From positions 186,001 through 250,000 of the forward strand of contig JACKJA010000002.1 of the NCBI GenBank assembly GCA_020638175.1: a DNA stretch of 64,000 nucleotides, in the 5' to 3' direction. A program made the position numbers and the translations under genes. Numbering within the stretch: position 1 is the first letter of the stretch; each line of letters begins with the position of its first letter. Below, piece after piece: positions 36,843 through 45,242 of this stretch. This DNA is from Rhodospirillales bacterium. GTDB lineage: Bacteria; Pseudomonadota; Alphaproteobacteria; Micavibrionales; Micavibrionaceae. Under the pieces are notes generated by a model. The model worked only from the letters and a program-made list of their open reading frames with translations. It was not told where the DNA came from and searched no databases.

Positions 36843-37457
36843 TTAATGCGCGAAGATATCGACATCCAGCCACCCGGCCAGATCCAGATCAGCCCGCACA
36901 GGAATAAATTCAAAGCACTTCTGCGCCATCTCCATACGGCCTTCACGGACCAGCATCTTATCGAGTCTGGCTTTTAAATCATGCAAATATAAAACGTCAT
37001 TGGCCGCGTAGAGCAGCTGATCTTGCGTCAACTCATCCGCGCCCCAATCCGAAGATTGTTGTTGTTTTTTCAGGTCAACATCCAGCAATTCCCGGCACAA
37101 ATCCCGCAACCCGTGACGATCCGTATACGTCCGGGCCAGATAAGAAGCGATCTTGGTGCAATAAATAGGCGCGCATTCAACATCGAGATACTTTTTGATA
37201 AGCGCGATATCAAAACGGGCATATTGGAAAATTTTGGTCACTTCGGGATCGCTAAGCAACTTTTTCAGATTCGGGGCATCGTATCCCTGCCCGGAGCGAA
37301 ACTGGACCAGATGCGCCGTACCATCGCCCGCAGAAAGCTGGACCAGACAAAGCCTGTCCCTGTGATTCAGCAAACCCATGGCCTCCGTATCAACAGCGAT
37401 AGAGGAACCAAAATCAATGTCGGCGGGGATATCCCCCTGATGAAGCGTAATTGTCAT
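36843..37457 (-). CDS. rnd: Ribonuclease D-like 3'-5' exonuclease
   Basis: 204 aa, a single DEDD exonuclease domain without the HRDC domain of E. coli RNase D. The acidic residues are in VDTEAMG (Asp, Glu), YARFDIALIKKY (Asp) and YAANDVLYLHDL (Asp plus Tyr of the DEDDy type). It should trim RNA 3' ends, such as tRNA precursors. It is the first gene of the rnd-kdsD-lptC-lptA-lptB run, an order seen in alphaproteobacteria. Confidence 0.9.
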   Translation of the reverse strand: MTITLHQGDIPADIDFGSSIAVDTEAMGLLNHRDRLCLVQLSAGDGTAHLVQFRSGQGYDAPNLKKLLSDPEVTKIFQYARFDIALIKKYLDVECAPIYCTKIASYLARTYTDRHGLRDLCRELLDVDLKKQQQSSDWGADELTQDQLLYAANDVLYLHDLKARLDKMLVREGRMEMAQKCFEFIPVRADLDLAGWLDVDIFAH

Positions 37458-37520
37458 GAAAACTTTATAGCCGCGTTATGCCGGATAGTAAAGATCCGCT
37501 AATCATATATCCGGTAAGAA

Positions 37521-37607
37521 TGGTGCCCAGGAGAAGACTCGAACTTCCACGATCTTGCGATCACAGGTACCTGAAACCTGCGCGTCTACCAATTCCGCCA
37601 CCTGGGC
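37521..37607 (-). tRNA. tRNA-Leu (anticodon CAG)
   Basis: The reverse strand folds as a leucine tRNA. Acceptor stem GCCCAGG pairs with CCTGGGC, the discriminator is A and the CCA end is encoded. The D region is TGGCGGAATTGGTAGACGC. The anticodon stem CAGGT/ACCTG closes loop TTCAGGT, giving anticodon CAG. The long variable arm is present and the T arm is GAAGTTCGAGTCTTC. It stands alone, divergent from the receiver/GGDEF-like gene. Confidence 0.97.
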
Positions 37608-37801
37608 ACAGGGGGCATTGCAGGGGGTCTTATCTAAAGGAACAAACAGGAAATGTCAAACAGGATTCTATGCCTGAATCGAAAAATCTTGTCGGTTTTT
37701 TAACTGTTCTATTGGCAGATTAAATATATAGGATAGAATAACAGGAGCGATGGAATGACCTTCATCGCCTGACTTATGTACGCAAAAACGGATTGTCCAT
37801 C

Positions 37802-38626
37802 ATGATGAGAATGCTTGTTATTGACCGTGAAGCCTTATCGGCCCAGCTAATTCGCTCGAAAATGGAGGGCATCGGCCACGTCGTTGTCGAAGAACCGGTC
37901 AAAAACAGTGCGCTGGAACGGCTGCAATCTGAAAAATTTGATGTTGTCTTTTTTGATCCGGCTCCTCTCAACAATGCCCGGCCTATTGTTTTGAGCATCC
38001 GCAGGGTTGTGAAAAACTACCCTTATATCGTTTTAACATCGACCGATATGGAGAAAGAAGAGGCCATTCGTTCGGGAGCCAATGACATGTTGGCCAAGCC
38101 TATGGACGCCAGCCGGTTAAACGCCATCGTTGAAAATGCGGAGCGCCTGACGACCCTGATCCGCCGGATCGGTGATGACAGCGAAGACTTCCCCAGCGCG
38201 GGCGGTGTCATCGCAAAATCAGCCTTCAACCAGCTTTTTCTGTCATCTCTTGACCGGGCCGACCGCTACGGCGAGCATTCTTATCTCGTCTTTATCGGCC
38301 TGAACAACTACGAAGATATTCTGAATCATGACGGCCCGCAGGCTGCTCAGTATTCAGCCGCGAAACTCTCGCAATATCTGGTGCGCTTGCGGCGCCAGAG
38401 CGACATCATTGCCCAGACGGGGAAAAGTGAATATGTCCTGATGCTTCAACGGCCCCAATATGAAACCGAGCCGATGGAAGCCGCCAACCGCTTTGCTGAA
38501 GCTCTCAGCAAACTGGAAGATGTTTGCTATAATGTGCAGGGGAAAGTCGAAATTTTTGTTCGGTTGCTGGAAGTCCCTTCCGGTAACCAGCAGATCGAAC
38601 ACATTATCACCCATACAAAAAGCTAA
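37802..38626 (+). CDS. Receiver plus degenerate GGDEF-like protein
   Basis: About 274 aa; TTG at 37793 and ATGs at 37802, 37805 and 37811 are all possible starts. Numbering from 37793, the receiver domain (5-120) has the acidic pair D11/E13, phospho-acceptor D55 in FFDPAP, Thr about 84 and K102 in AKPMD. A second domain (about 145-265) has GGDEF-like layout, but the active loop reads GKSEY instead of GGDEF, so it should not make cyclic-di-GMP. The pair may bind phosphate and then a partner. No kinase is adjacent. Confidence 0.8.
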   Translation: MMRMLVIDREALSAQLIRSKMEGIGHVVVEEPVKNSALERLQSEKFDVVFFDPAPLNNARPIVLSIRRVVKNYPYIVLTSTDMEKEEAIRSGANDMLAKPMDASRLNAIVENAERLTTLIRRIGDDSEDFPSAGGVIAKSAFNQLFLSSLDRADRYGEHSYLVFIGLNNYEDILNHDGPQAAQYSAAKLSQYLVRLRRQSDIIAQTGKSEYVLMLQRPQYETEPMEAANRFAEALSKLEDVCYNVQGKVEIFVRLLEVPSGNQQIEHIITHTKS

Positions 38627-38658
38627 AAGGCACAAAAAGCCGCCCGGCGTAGCACCTC

Positions 38659-38687
38659 TTGACAAAAGAACATTTATAGAACATAAT
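38659..38687 (+). promoter_or_regulatory. Strong sigma-70 promoter
   Basis: TTGACA at 38659-38664, a 17-base spacer, and CATAAT at 38682-38687. This is the best consensus promoter in the window by eye. Transcription should start near 38694, upstream of the terminator at 38719 and the small gene at 38775. Confidence 0.7.
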
Positions 38688-38718
38688 TATTTTTACAAAC
38701 AGCACCACTGTATCCAGA

Positions 38719-38742
38719 CCCTGCCAAACGGCGGGGTTTTTT
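38719..38742 (+). terminator. Intrinsic terminator or attenuator
   Basis: CCCTGCC (38719-38725), AAAC loop, GGCGGGG (38730-38736), then six T. It lies between the promoter at 38659 and the gene at 38775, so it could end a short RNA of about 50 bases or act as an attenuator. Confidence 0.75.
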
Positions 38743-38774
38743 GCTTTTCAAACATTTTGAATAAGGAGATTTAA

Positions 38775-39110
38775 ATGCCCACCATACTTCCCACCGACTC
38801 CAACGACCACGTCATTCCCGCTATACGTCTAAAAGACGGCGGTGCCCATGCCATCTCTGTCAGCGCTGCGTCAGCCCGCAATGCCGCCGCCTTTGACTCC
38901 GAAACCCGGATCGTCGGCCTGTACGCCACTGGTCCGGTCTACATCAAATGCGGCGACAGCAGCGTCACCGCCACCACCAACGACCATTATTTCCCGGAAG
39001 GAGTTTATTACGATCTCGCCATTGGCGGGGACAAAGTCAATCAGTACACGCACATTGCGGCACTGGCCGCCGACACAAATTGTATCCTGTATATATCGGA
39101 AAAAGAGTAG
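38775..39110 (+). CDS. Small beta-rich protein of unknown function
   Basis: 111 aa with a strong AAGGAG 9 bases upstream of the start. Composition and short strands (RIVGLYATGPVYIKCGDSSVTAT, YYDLAIGGDKVN, HIAALAADTNCILYISE) suggest an all-beta fold. It has no signal peptide and no membrane segment. Sequences of this kind occur as small virion-related or decoration-like proteins, but I cannot support that here and no phage genes are nearby. Transcription probably comes from the promoter at 38659, past the hairpin at 38719. Confidence 0.6.
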   Translation: MPTILPTDSNDHVIPAIRLKDGGAHAISVSAASARNAAAFDSETRIVGLYATGPVYIKCGDSSVTATTNDHYFPEGVYYDLAIGGDKVNQYTHIAALAADTNCILYISEKE

Positions 39111-39111
39111 C

Positions 39112-39711
39112 TTACTGGCTACGGGCGCGCAGAGCGGTAGTAATGGTACCGTCATCCAGATAATCCAGCTCTCCGCCCACCGGCACGCCATGCGCCAACC
39201 GGGTAATCTTTAGATCCGGCGCCACCGCACTCAAACGATCCGCCAGATAATGGGCCGTAGCCTGCCCGTCGACCGTGGCGCTGAGAGCCAGAATAATCTC
39301 GCAAACCCCGTCAGATTTGGTCCGCTCCAGAAGAGAGTCAATCCGTAAATCTTCGGGCCGCACACCATCGAGAGCCGAAAGAATCCCCCCCAGAACATGG
39401 TAACGGCCCCGGAACGACTTGGTCCGCTCGATAGCCCACAAATCCGCTACACCGGCCACAACACATAAAATACTTTGGTCCCGCCGGACATCCTGACACA
39501 AACGGCACGGCGTAACGGTATCGAGATTACCGCAACTTTCACATTCCCCGATATGATCGGCAGCATTTTGCAAAGCCTGAATCAAGGGAAACATTTTCTG
39601 ATCCTTGTTAGTCAAAAGATGCAAGACCGCCCGGCGCGCCGACCGCGGCCCCAGTCCCGGCAAACGAGCCATAGCCTTTATCAGGGTTTCAATATCCGAT
39701 GACTCAGCCAT
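39112..39711 (-). CDS. recR: Recombination mediator RecR
   Basis: 199 aa from the ATG at 39711 (the frame is open to 39786, inside the FNR gene). N-terminal helix-hairpin-helix (ARLPGLGPRSARRAVLHLL), a C4 zinc finger (CESCGNLDTVTPCRLC), and a Toprim domain (VVAGVADLWAIERTKSFRGRYHVLGG...LALSATVDGQATAHYL). RecR loads RecA at gaps with RecF/RecO. The usual dnaX-ybaB neighbours are absent; it sits downstream of an FNR-type gene that overlaps its start by 8 bases. Confidence 0.95.
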   Translation of the reverse strand: MAESSDIETLIKAMARLPGLGPRSARRAVLHLLTNKDQKMFPLIQALQNAADHIGECESCGNLDTVTPCRLCQDVRRDQSILCVVAGVADLWAIERTKSFRGRYHVLGGILSALDGVRPEDLRIDSLLERTKSDGVCEIILALSATVDGQATAHYLADRLSAVAPDLKITRLAHGVPVGGELDYLDDGTITTALRARSQ

Positions 39712-40426
39712 GCACCCTCGCCGGGTCGCCGTTATCCGGCCGAGCCATCGTGATCGTCGTATCGCTGTGGATACAGGAAACATCAAGGCCCGCTCCCAGC
39801 AATCCCGGAACCGATGCCTCGATCATTGCCGGCGGTCCGCCGATATAAACCCGGAAAGGCGACAAATCCTTAAAGTCTTCCAATACGACATCGGCAATTA
39901 AACCAGAACGATGACGCCCGTCATCCTGTTCGGACAAGGCCGTTACAATTGTAAAATCACCGTAATCGGCAGCCAGTGCTTCCAGTGCGTCATGTAGGTA
40001 TAAATCGCTCTCTATCCGCCCGCCGAAATACAGATAAACGGGCGCGCCGTGTTTGTGCCGCACAGCTTCCTCCAAAATGGCTTTGATCGGCGCCAATCCG
40101 ATCCCCCCTGCAATCGCCATGATCGGCTTCGCACAATTCTCGATATAGACACACGCCCCCATGGGCGCCGACACCATAACCTCATCCCCGACTTTCAACC
40201 CCTGCGCCGCATAAGCGCGCGCACCATGCCCCACGCCGCGAATATGGAATTCGATAAAATCTGCGCCGGGTGCATTGGCGATGGAAAAAGGCCGCGCCTC
40301 AAACCCATCAAAAGTCAATTCCGCGTATTGCCCGGCTTTATAGTCATAGCCCGCATCAGGAATCAGGCGCAAAATACGAATGTCATCACTGATGGATTCA
40401 ATAGCGCTGACAGTTGCCTTAAACAT
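39704..40426 (-). CDS. FAD/NAD(P)H oxidoreductase (FNR family)
   Basis: 240 aa. FAD-binding barrel with ARPFSIANAP (RxYS-type), then a NAD(P)-binding lobe with AIAGGIGLAPIKAIL and a YIGGPPAMIEASV segment. No [2Fe-2S] domain is fused. It resembles flavin reductase/ferredoxin reductase-like proteins (Fre/AscD type), moving electrons from NAD(P)H to flavin or an unknown acceptor. Stop overlaps the recR start by 8 bases; lolA ends 3 bases upstream. Confidence 0.85.
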   Translation of the reverse strand: MFKATVSAIESISDDIRILRLIPDAGYDYKAGQYAELTFDGFEARPFSIANAPGADFIEFHIRGVGHGARAYAAQGLKVGDEVMVSAPMGACVYIENCAKPIMAIAGGIGLAPIKAILEEAVRHKHGAPVYLYFGGRIESDLYLHDALEALAADYGDFTIVTALSEQDDGRHRSGLIADVVLEDFKDLSPFRVYIGGPPAMIEASVPGLLGAGLDVSCIHSDTTITMARPDNGDPARVHG

Positions 40427-40429
40427 GGA

Positions 40430-41050
40430 TCAATCGTTGTAACGGGGTTCTGATTTCTTGGGATCGCTGTACACAAACAAATTGTGCGGCAAATCAATGC
40501 CGGATTCGAGCTGAAACAGTTCGACCTCGGTCACCGCGCCGGTAGCATCGGTTACCTCCCATTTTTTAAGCTCCATGGGATTTTCCTTGAACCCTAGCGT
40601 CAGAGAACCGGCATCCGGGTCTTCGGTCTGCATCAGGGTAATCTGGAGCAGGTCATCGCTACGCCGCACGGATTTAACCGTTACGTCACCGGATAGGCTT
40701 AAATCATCGCGTAACAGGAAATCCGCCAGTGTCTGGCCAATCGGTGCATTGGATTGTTCACCAAGATCACTGTCGTAGAAATAAAGGAAATAACCATCTG
40801 CCACGATAAAATCGTCGAGCGCATCATATTCAAAACGCAGCCGCCCCGGCCGGCTCAGGTAAAACGTACCGATAAGCTGGCTGCCATCCTGTGCCGTCTG
40901 TAAGAACCGGGCCTTGGCCATCCCCAGACTTCGCAAATACTCCTCGGCCTTGACCACAGAAGGCGCACTCCGCGCATCGGTTTCAGCACGGGACAGGGAG
41001 GGGACCATTACAAATGCCACCAAGGCGGCTAAAAGCAGATATCTCATCAT
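40430..41050 (-). CDS. lolA: Outer-membrane lipoprotein carrier LolA
   Basis: 206 aa with a signal peptide (LLLAALVAFVMVPSLSRA). The incomplete beta-barrel shows GTFYLSRPGRLRFEYDAL, FIVADGYFLYFYDSDLGEQSNAPI and PHNLFVYSDP. LolA carries lipoproteins across the periplasm from LolCDE to LolB or its substitute. The first genes after it are the FNR gene and recR. Typical alphaproteobacterial neighbour ftsK is 0.9 kb upstream rather than adjacent. Confidence 0.9.
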   Translation of the reverse strand: MMRYLLLAALVAFVMVPSLSRAETDARSAPSVVKAEEYLRSLGMAKARFLQTAQDGSQLIGTFYLSRPGRLRFEYDALDDFIVADGYFLYFYDSDLGEQSNAPIGQTLADFLLRDDLSLSGDVTVKSVRRSDDLLQITLMQTEDPDAGSLTLGFKENPMELKKWEVTDATGAVTEVELFQLESGIDLPHNLFVYSDPKKSEPRYND

Positions 41051-41087
41051 TCGATTGATATAGGATGAATCGTTAAAAGGAAAGAGC

Positions 41088-41372
41088 CTAGCCTTCGTAG
41101 CTCTTCACGCCCAGATTATTTTCCGTTTGCCGAAGCTGCGCCATATCATAGGCCAGCTGCATCTTGGCTAACAAATCGGCGCTAATGCCAAAGGCTTTTT
41201 CAATACGCAGCGCCATCTCAAGCGACAAATCGGCCCGCTCGTTTAAAAGCGCCGACATAGCTTGCCGCCCGACATTCAGTATTTTGGCTGTACTGGTTAC
41301 ATTCAGACCTTTGGCCTCGACAATGTTTTTTTTAATCATCGCACCGGGGTGCGGCGCTGCTTTTGCATTCAT
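41088..41372 (-). CDS. HigA-family antitoxin (orphan)
   Basis: 94 aa XRE helix-turn-helix of the HigA/VapI type: HPGAMIKKNIVEAKGLNVTSTAKILNVGRQAMSALLNERADLSLEMALRIEKAF. AAGGGGG lies about 7 bases before the ATG. HigA normally follows and silences HigB, an mRNA-cleaving RelE-like toxin of about 90 aa that binds it. No HigB is present nearby. The 131-aa gene upstream is not recognisable as HigB. The element sits between ftsK and lolA, which are usually adjacent, so it may have been inserted. Confidence 0.88.
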   Translation of the reverse strand: MNAKAAPHPGAMIKKNIVEAKGLNVTSTAKILNVGRQAMSALLNERADLSLEMALRIEKAFGISADLLAKMQLAYDMAQLRQTENNLGVKSYEG

Positions 41373-41460
41373 AACAAACCCCCTTCTCTTGTTCTGCTAC
41401 AGAATAGCGTCATGCATCACACGACACAAGAAAATAACCCGCCGATACGAAGAAATAAAA

Positions 41461-41856
41461 TTAAAGGGGATACCTGACCGGAGCGGGTGTTTTCCATTGC
41501 ATACGCTCGGTCACGGAAACTCCGTGTCGATCATAATTATGTTCGACGGCCTTCTCAATGACGGTCCTCACCATCTTGTCATCCAACCCGACCTCCTCGA
41601 CTAAATCCCTTGCCTGATCACGAAGCAAAGCCGATAGAACCTGATGGTCGGTTCTTTCACGAACAAAGAAAACATCGCCCTCATAGGGCAAATACGCAAT
41701 TAAAGGCAGGCTCTTCTCTCTCAACCAGTCATCAAGGCGAACGGCGCACTCATCAGCAGCCCGTTCTTCGGGAGTCACGATTCTAACGGCGCGTCTCAGA
41801 TCCGCCATAGGTCGCGCCCTAATTCCAAAATCTCTTCCATCCAGAACCGCGCTCAT
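41461..41856 (-). CDS. Unknown protein upstream of the orphan HigA
   Basis: 131 aa from the ATG at 41856, with GAGGGGAAA 6 bases upstream. No signal peptide or membrane helix. It is charged, with segments such as RAVRIVTPEERAADECAVRLDDWL and VFFVRERTDHQVLSALLRDQ, and a C-terminal VTERMQWKTPAPV. I do not recognise the family and see no RelE/HigB residues. Its place directly upstream of HigA (88 bases) is that of a toxin in a HigBA pair, which is only suggestive. Confidence 0.6.
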   Translation of the reverse strand: MSAVLDGRDFGIRARPMADLRRAVRIVTPEERAADECAVRLDDWLREKSLPLIAYLPYEGDVFFVRERTDHQVLSALLRDQARDLVEEVGLDDKMVRTVIEKAVEHNYDRHGVSVTERMQWKTPAPVRYPL

Positions 41857-41946
41857 AGCGTTTCCCCTCATAATAGATTGGTGAATATGTCAATCTATGT
41901 ACGGACACGCATCCAAAAAAGCAAGAAAATATCAGGAATTTTTTTA

Positions 41947-44397
41947 TCAAGCGTCGCTATAATCGCCAACCAGAACTTCACGTTTACCAGTCGGGGATGC
42001 CTTGGTTACAACGCCTTGCCGTTCCATTTCCTCGATAATCCGGGCGGCACGGTTATAGCCAATCTGCAAATGACGCTGGATAAAACTCGTTGACGCTTTG
42101 CGCTCCCGCGCCACAATAGCCACAGCCTGATCGTACAGCTCATCAACAGAATTATCACCGCCTTCGCCGTCGCCAAACAACGCGCCCATAACCTCACTGT
42201 CGCCAAAATCGCCACCCTCCGTAATATCATCCAGATATTGCGGCTCGCCTTGCGCCTTCAGGTAATTGACGACATTTTCGACATCCTCATCCGAGGTAAA
42301 CGGGCCATGCACCCGCTTGATCCGGCCGCCGGCCGCCATATACAGCATATCCCCCATCCCCAGAAGCTGCTCGGCGCCGCCTTCACCCAGAATAGTCCGC
42401 GAGTCGATCTTCGAGGTCACCTGAAAAGAAATCCGGGTCGGGAAATTGGCTTTAATCACACCGGTAATCACGTCAACGGACGGGCGCTGCGTTGCCATAA
42501 TAAGGTGAATACCCGCCGCCCGCGCCATCTGCGCCAAACGCTGGATGGCATTTTCGACATCCTTGCCCGCAACCAGCATCAGATCGGCAAATTCGTCAAC
42601 CACCACCACGATATAGGGTAGTTCCTTCATATCGAAGGGCTGGTCTTCGAACACAGGCTTGCCGGTATCCGGGTCAAACCCGGTTTGGACCTTGCGCATC
42701 AAGGTCTCGCCCTTTTTCAAAGCCTGCCGAAGCCGTTCGTTATAGCCCTCAATGTTTCGTACACCGAGTTTGGACATGGCGCGGTAACGCTCTTCCATTT
42801 CCTGCACCGTCCATTTCAGCGACACAATCGCCTTGCCCGGCTCTGTCACCACAGGCGCCAGCAAATGCGGGATGTCGTCATAAACCGATAGCTCCAGCAT
42901 TTTCGGGTCGATCATAATAAATCGGCATTTTTCAGGAGGCAGGCGATAGAGAAGCGATAAAATCATGGTATTCACTGCCACCGATTTACCCGAGCCTGTC
43001 GTCCCGGCCACCAGCAAGTGCGGCATCCGCGCCAGATCGGCAATAATCGGATGACCACCGATATCTTTCCCCAAAACAATAGGCAAATGCGCCTTGGCAT
43101 TCTGGACTTCACGCGTCTCCAGAAGCTCGCGCATAAAGACCGTCTGGCGGGTCTTGTTCGGCAGTTCGATCCCGATCACATTACGCCCCGGTATAACGGC
43201 ACAGCGCACGGATATCGCCGCCATCGACCGGGCAATATCATCCGCCAATGAAATCACACGCTGGGTTTTGACGCCGGGGGCAGGCTCCAGCTCATACAGC
43301 GTAACAACCGGGCCGGGGTGAATACTGACAATTTCGCCCTCGACATTGAAATCCCGCAAAACACTTTGCAAAAGCTCGGCATTTCTCCGCAGTGCCTCCT
43401 CATCCGGCACATCATCCAGATGCTCTTCAGGCAATTCCTGCAACAAATCTGTCGAAGGCAATTCCCATGTTCCACCATCACCCAGCGTAAAGCTGGTCTG
43501 CGATCCGGCGCGGGCGGCTTTCTTCGGCGCGGCAATCTGGATACTGGCCTGCGGCGCAGCGGCCATAGGTGCTGCCATGGGCGGGTCAAAGAAGGCCGCT
43601 TCCTCGGCACTGATCGACGGCGCCATTTTCTTTTCTTTTTTCTCTTTCACCGGCTTGGCAATTTTAGGCTGCCGCGGCGCCGGTGCCACATAGTCGGGAT
43701 CGCCGTAATGCCGGACCCAGCCATAAAACGCATTCACAGCATTAAACACACCCAGCGCCACACACCCAGCGCCATACCAGACACGGCTGGCAAAAAACTT
43801 GATCTCAGACCGGCTCACCGCCATGGCATACAGAATAGTAGCCAAAGCTAAAACCGCCGCCAGCCCTGCCATAGCACTATGCTCGAACCCGGCAGAAAAC
43901 GGACTCGCTACCGCCGCCGCCCGGTCAAGTAAAAGCGTGCCGCCACTGCCGCCCAGATAAGGTGTGAGCATCCAGTCACCAGCAGAAAGCCGGGCAAACG
44001 CCATTGATGCCAGTAACGCCCCGGCCATCATTGCCGCCGCCCGCGCCCAGAAATGAAAGAAAGGTTGACGCCGGACAATCCGGAATCCCCAGACACTCAA
44101 AACCGCGCCAAACACAAGGCCGCCCAGCCCCAGAGTCTGAACCAGAAGATCCGCCACGCCCGCACCGGCGGCCCCCAGCCAGTTAGCAATCTCCGCGTTT
44201 TCCACCGCAGCCGTATTCCATGAAGGATCGGCATGATGGTAGCTGGCAATCGCCAATAAAATAAACAGCCCCGACACACCGAAGATACCGCCGCCGACAT
44301 CAATCAAACGCCGCGCCATAAAGGCCTGCCAGCGCTCCGGAATAAAGGACAGCGGCGATTTTTTCTTTTTACGAATAACTTTGGAATATTGACCCAT
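41947..44397 (-). CDS. ftsK: DNA translocase FtsK
   Basis: 816 aa. Four N-terminal membrane helices (about 30-210), a Pro/Ala/Lys-rich linker, and the RecA-like motor with Walker A GTTGSGKSVAVN (near 469) and Walker B IVVVVDEFADLM. The C-terminal gamma winged-helix (EGGDNSVDELYDQAVAIVARERKASTSFIQRHLQIGYNRAARI) reads KOPS-like sequences. FtsK pumps chromosome ends through the closing septum. Complete length for alphaproteobacteria. Confidence 0.97.
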   Translation of the reverse strand: MGQYSKVIRKKKKSPLSFIPERWQAFMARRLIDVGGGIFGVSGLFILLAIASYHHADPSWNTAAVENAEIANWLGAAGAGVADLLVQTLGLGGLVFGAVLSVWGFRIVRRQPFFHFWARAAAMMAGALLASMAFARLSAGDWMLTPYLGGSGGTLLLDRAAAVASPFSAGFEHSAMAGLAAVLALATILYAMAVSRSEIKFFASRVWYGAGCVALGVFNAVNAFYGWVRHYGDPDYVAPAPRQPKIAKPVKEKKEKKMAPSISAEEAAFFDPPMAAPMAAAPQASIQIAAPKKAARAGSQTSFTLGDGGTWELPSTDLLQELPEEHLDDVPDEEALRRNAELLQSVLRDFNVEGEIVSIHPGPVVTLYELEPAPGVKTQRVISLADDIARSMAAISVRCAVIPGRNVIGIELPNKTRQTVFMRELLETREVQNAKAHLPIVLGKDIGGHPIIADLARMPHLLVAGTTGSGKSVAVNTMILSLLYRLPPEKCRFIMIDPKMLELSVYDDIPHLLAPVVTEPGKAIVSLKWTVQEMEERYRAMSKLGVRNIEGYNERLRQALKKGETLMRKVQTGFDPDTGKPVFEDQPFDMKELPYIVVVVDEFADLMLVAGKDVENAIQRLAQMARAAGIHLIMATQRPSVDVITGVIKANFPTRISFQVTSKIDSRTILGEGGAEQLLGMGDMLYMAAGGRIKRVHGPFTSDEDVENVVNYLKAQGEPQYLDDITEGGDFGDSEVMGALFGDGEGGDNSVDELYDQAVAIVARERKASTSFIQRHLQIGYNRAARIIEEMERQGVVTKASPTGKREVLVGDYSDA

Positions 44398-44655
44398 GAT
44401 AATTGTGATCTGTCTGACTGGTTACGGGAAACGCCTGCGCCGAAAAGGCGAGACAAAAGATTCGATGGTTATGCTGACTATATTGTACCTTTACCCACCC
44501 ACAAAAACAAGCAATCCTGCGCCCCACCCCCGGCCTGTTAATATTTTTTAATCTTTTGTTAACTTTTTTAAGGTTTTCTAGAGAAGAGACATTTCGTCTC
44601 ACATCCTGCCGAAGCTAAATTCTTCTTGGAAAACACGAGAGACCGGAGAGACCTC
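44398..44655. other. AT-rich intergenic region before a small membrane gene
   Basis: 258 bases between ftsK (minus) and the small gene at 44656 (plus). It has T-rich runs (near 44545-44575) and must hold divergent promoters, but I cannot assign hexamers with confidence. The minus-strand ORF here is likely spurious. Confidence 0.4.
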
Positions 44656-45018
44656 ATGAGCGGATCCCCATCACCAGCCATCGCAACACAGGGAATTGAA
44701 TATAACATTTATGTATTTGATATAAATGATGATTCCAATAAAGCCGAAGAAGCACGCTGGCATAAAACAGACACCATGAAAGACCGCGCAAAAGCCTTGA
44801 GCCACGCCGAAAAACTTGCTAACAGCGGCAAGTATGAAAAAATCGAAGTGAAACAAAAATATTTCGACAAAAAGAAAAACCGCGACATCGACATCACGCT
44901 CAAGACATTCGCGCATAAAACGCAAAAAGATTTTGGCCTGATTTTACTGGTTCTGGCCTCGATCCTGTGCGGTGCTGGCGCATTCGCCCTGACCTATCTC
45001 TTAACCAAGGGCGGTTAA
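44656..45018 (+). CDS. Small tail-anchored protein of unknown function
   Basis: 120 aa from the ATG at 44656, with GGAGAG upstream; the frame is open to 44626. The soluble part is charged (NKAEEARWHKTDTMKDRAKALSHAEKL, KKKNRDIDITL), followed by one C-terminal helix (FGLILLVLASILCGAGAFALTYLL). The plan is that of a tail-anchored membrane protein facing the cytoplasm. Family unknown. It converges with the small gene at 45032. Confidence 0.65.
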   Translation: MSGSPSPAIATQGIEYNIYVFDINDDSNKAEEARWHKTDTMKDRAKALSHAEKLANSGKYEKIEVKQKYFDKKKNRDIDITLKTFAHKTQKDFGLILLVLASILCGAGAFALTYLLTKGG

Positions 45019-45031
45019 CCCGCCCTCGTCT

Positions 45032-45217
45032 TCATTCGGCGGATTCAACCACACCATTCGGATCGGTTTCCACCAGATGAGACACCTGATCGAACACCCG
45101 GGCGTTTTCCATCATCTGTTCGGCCAAAGGCGGGTTTTGCTCTCCGATCGTCCGGAAAAATGCCGCCGCATCACGCAGCAAACGCGCCGCAAGGTGAGCA
45201 TGTGTTGTTGTCGTCAT
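45032..45217 (-). CDS. Small conserved hypothetical downstream of pheA
   Basis: 61 aa from the ATG at 45217 with AAAGGAA upstream. No membrane segment; mostly helical, with AARLLRDAAAFFRTIGEQNPPLAEQMMENARVFDQVSHLVE. Short proteins of this type follow pheA in some alphaproteobacteria. Function unknown. It starts 26 bases after the pheA stop, so they are probably co-transcribed. Confidence 0.7.
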   Translation of the reverse strand: MTTTTHAHLAARLLRDAAAFFRTIGEQNPPLAEQMMENARVFDQVSHLVETDPNGVVESAE

Positions 45218-45242
45218 AACAATTCCTTTCGTTAACCCCGCA

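Noticed and set aside
43318..43851. A 177-aa plus-strand ORF opposite ftsK
   Set aside because: No domain or SD; it is antisense to the linker region of ftsK.
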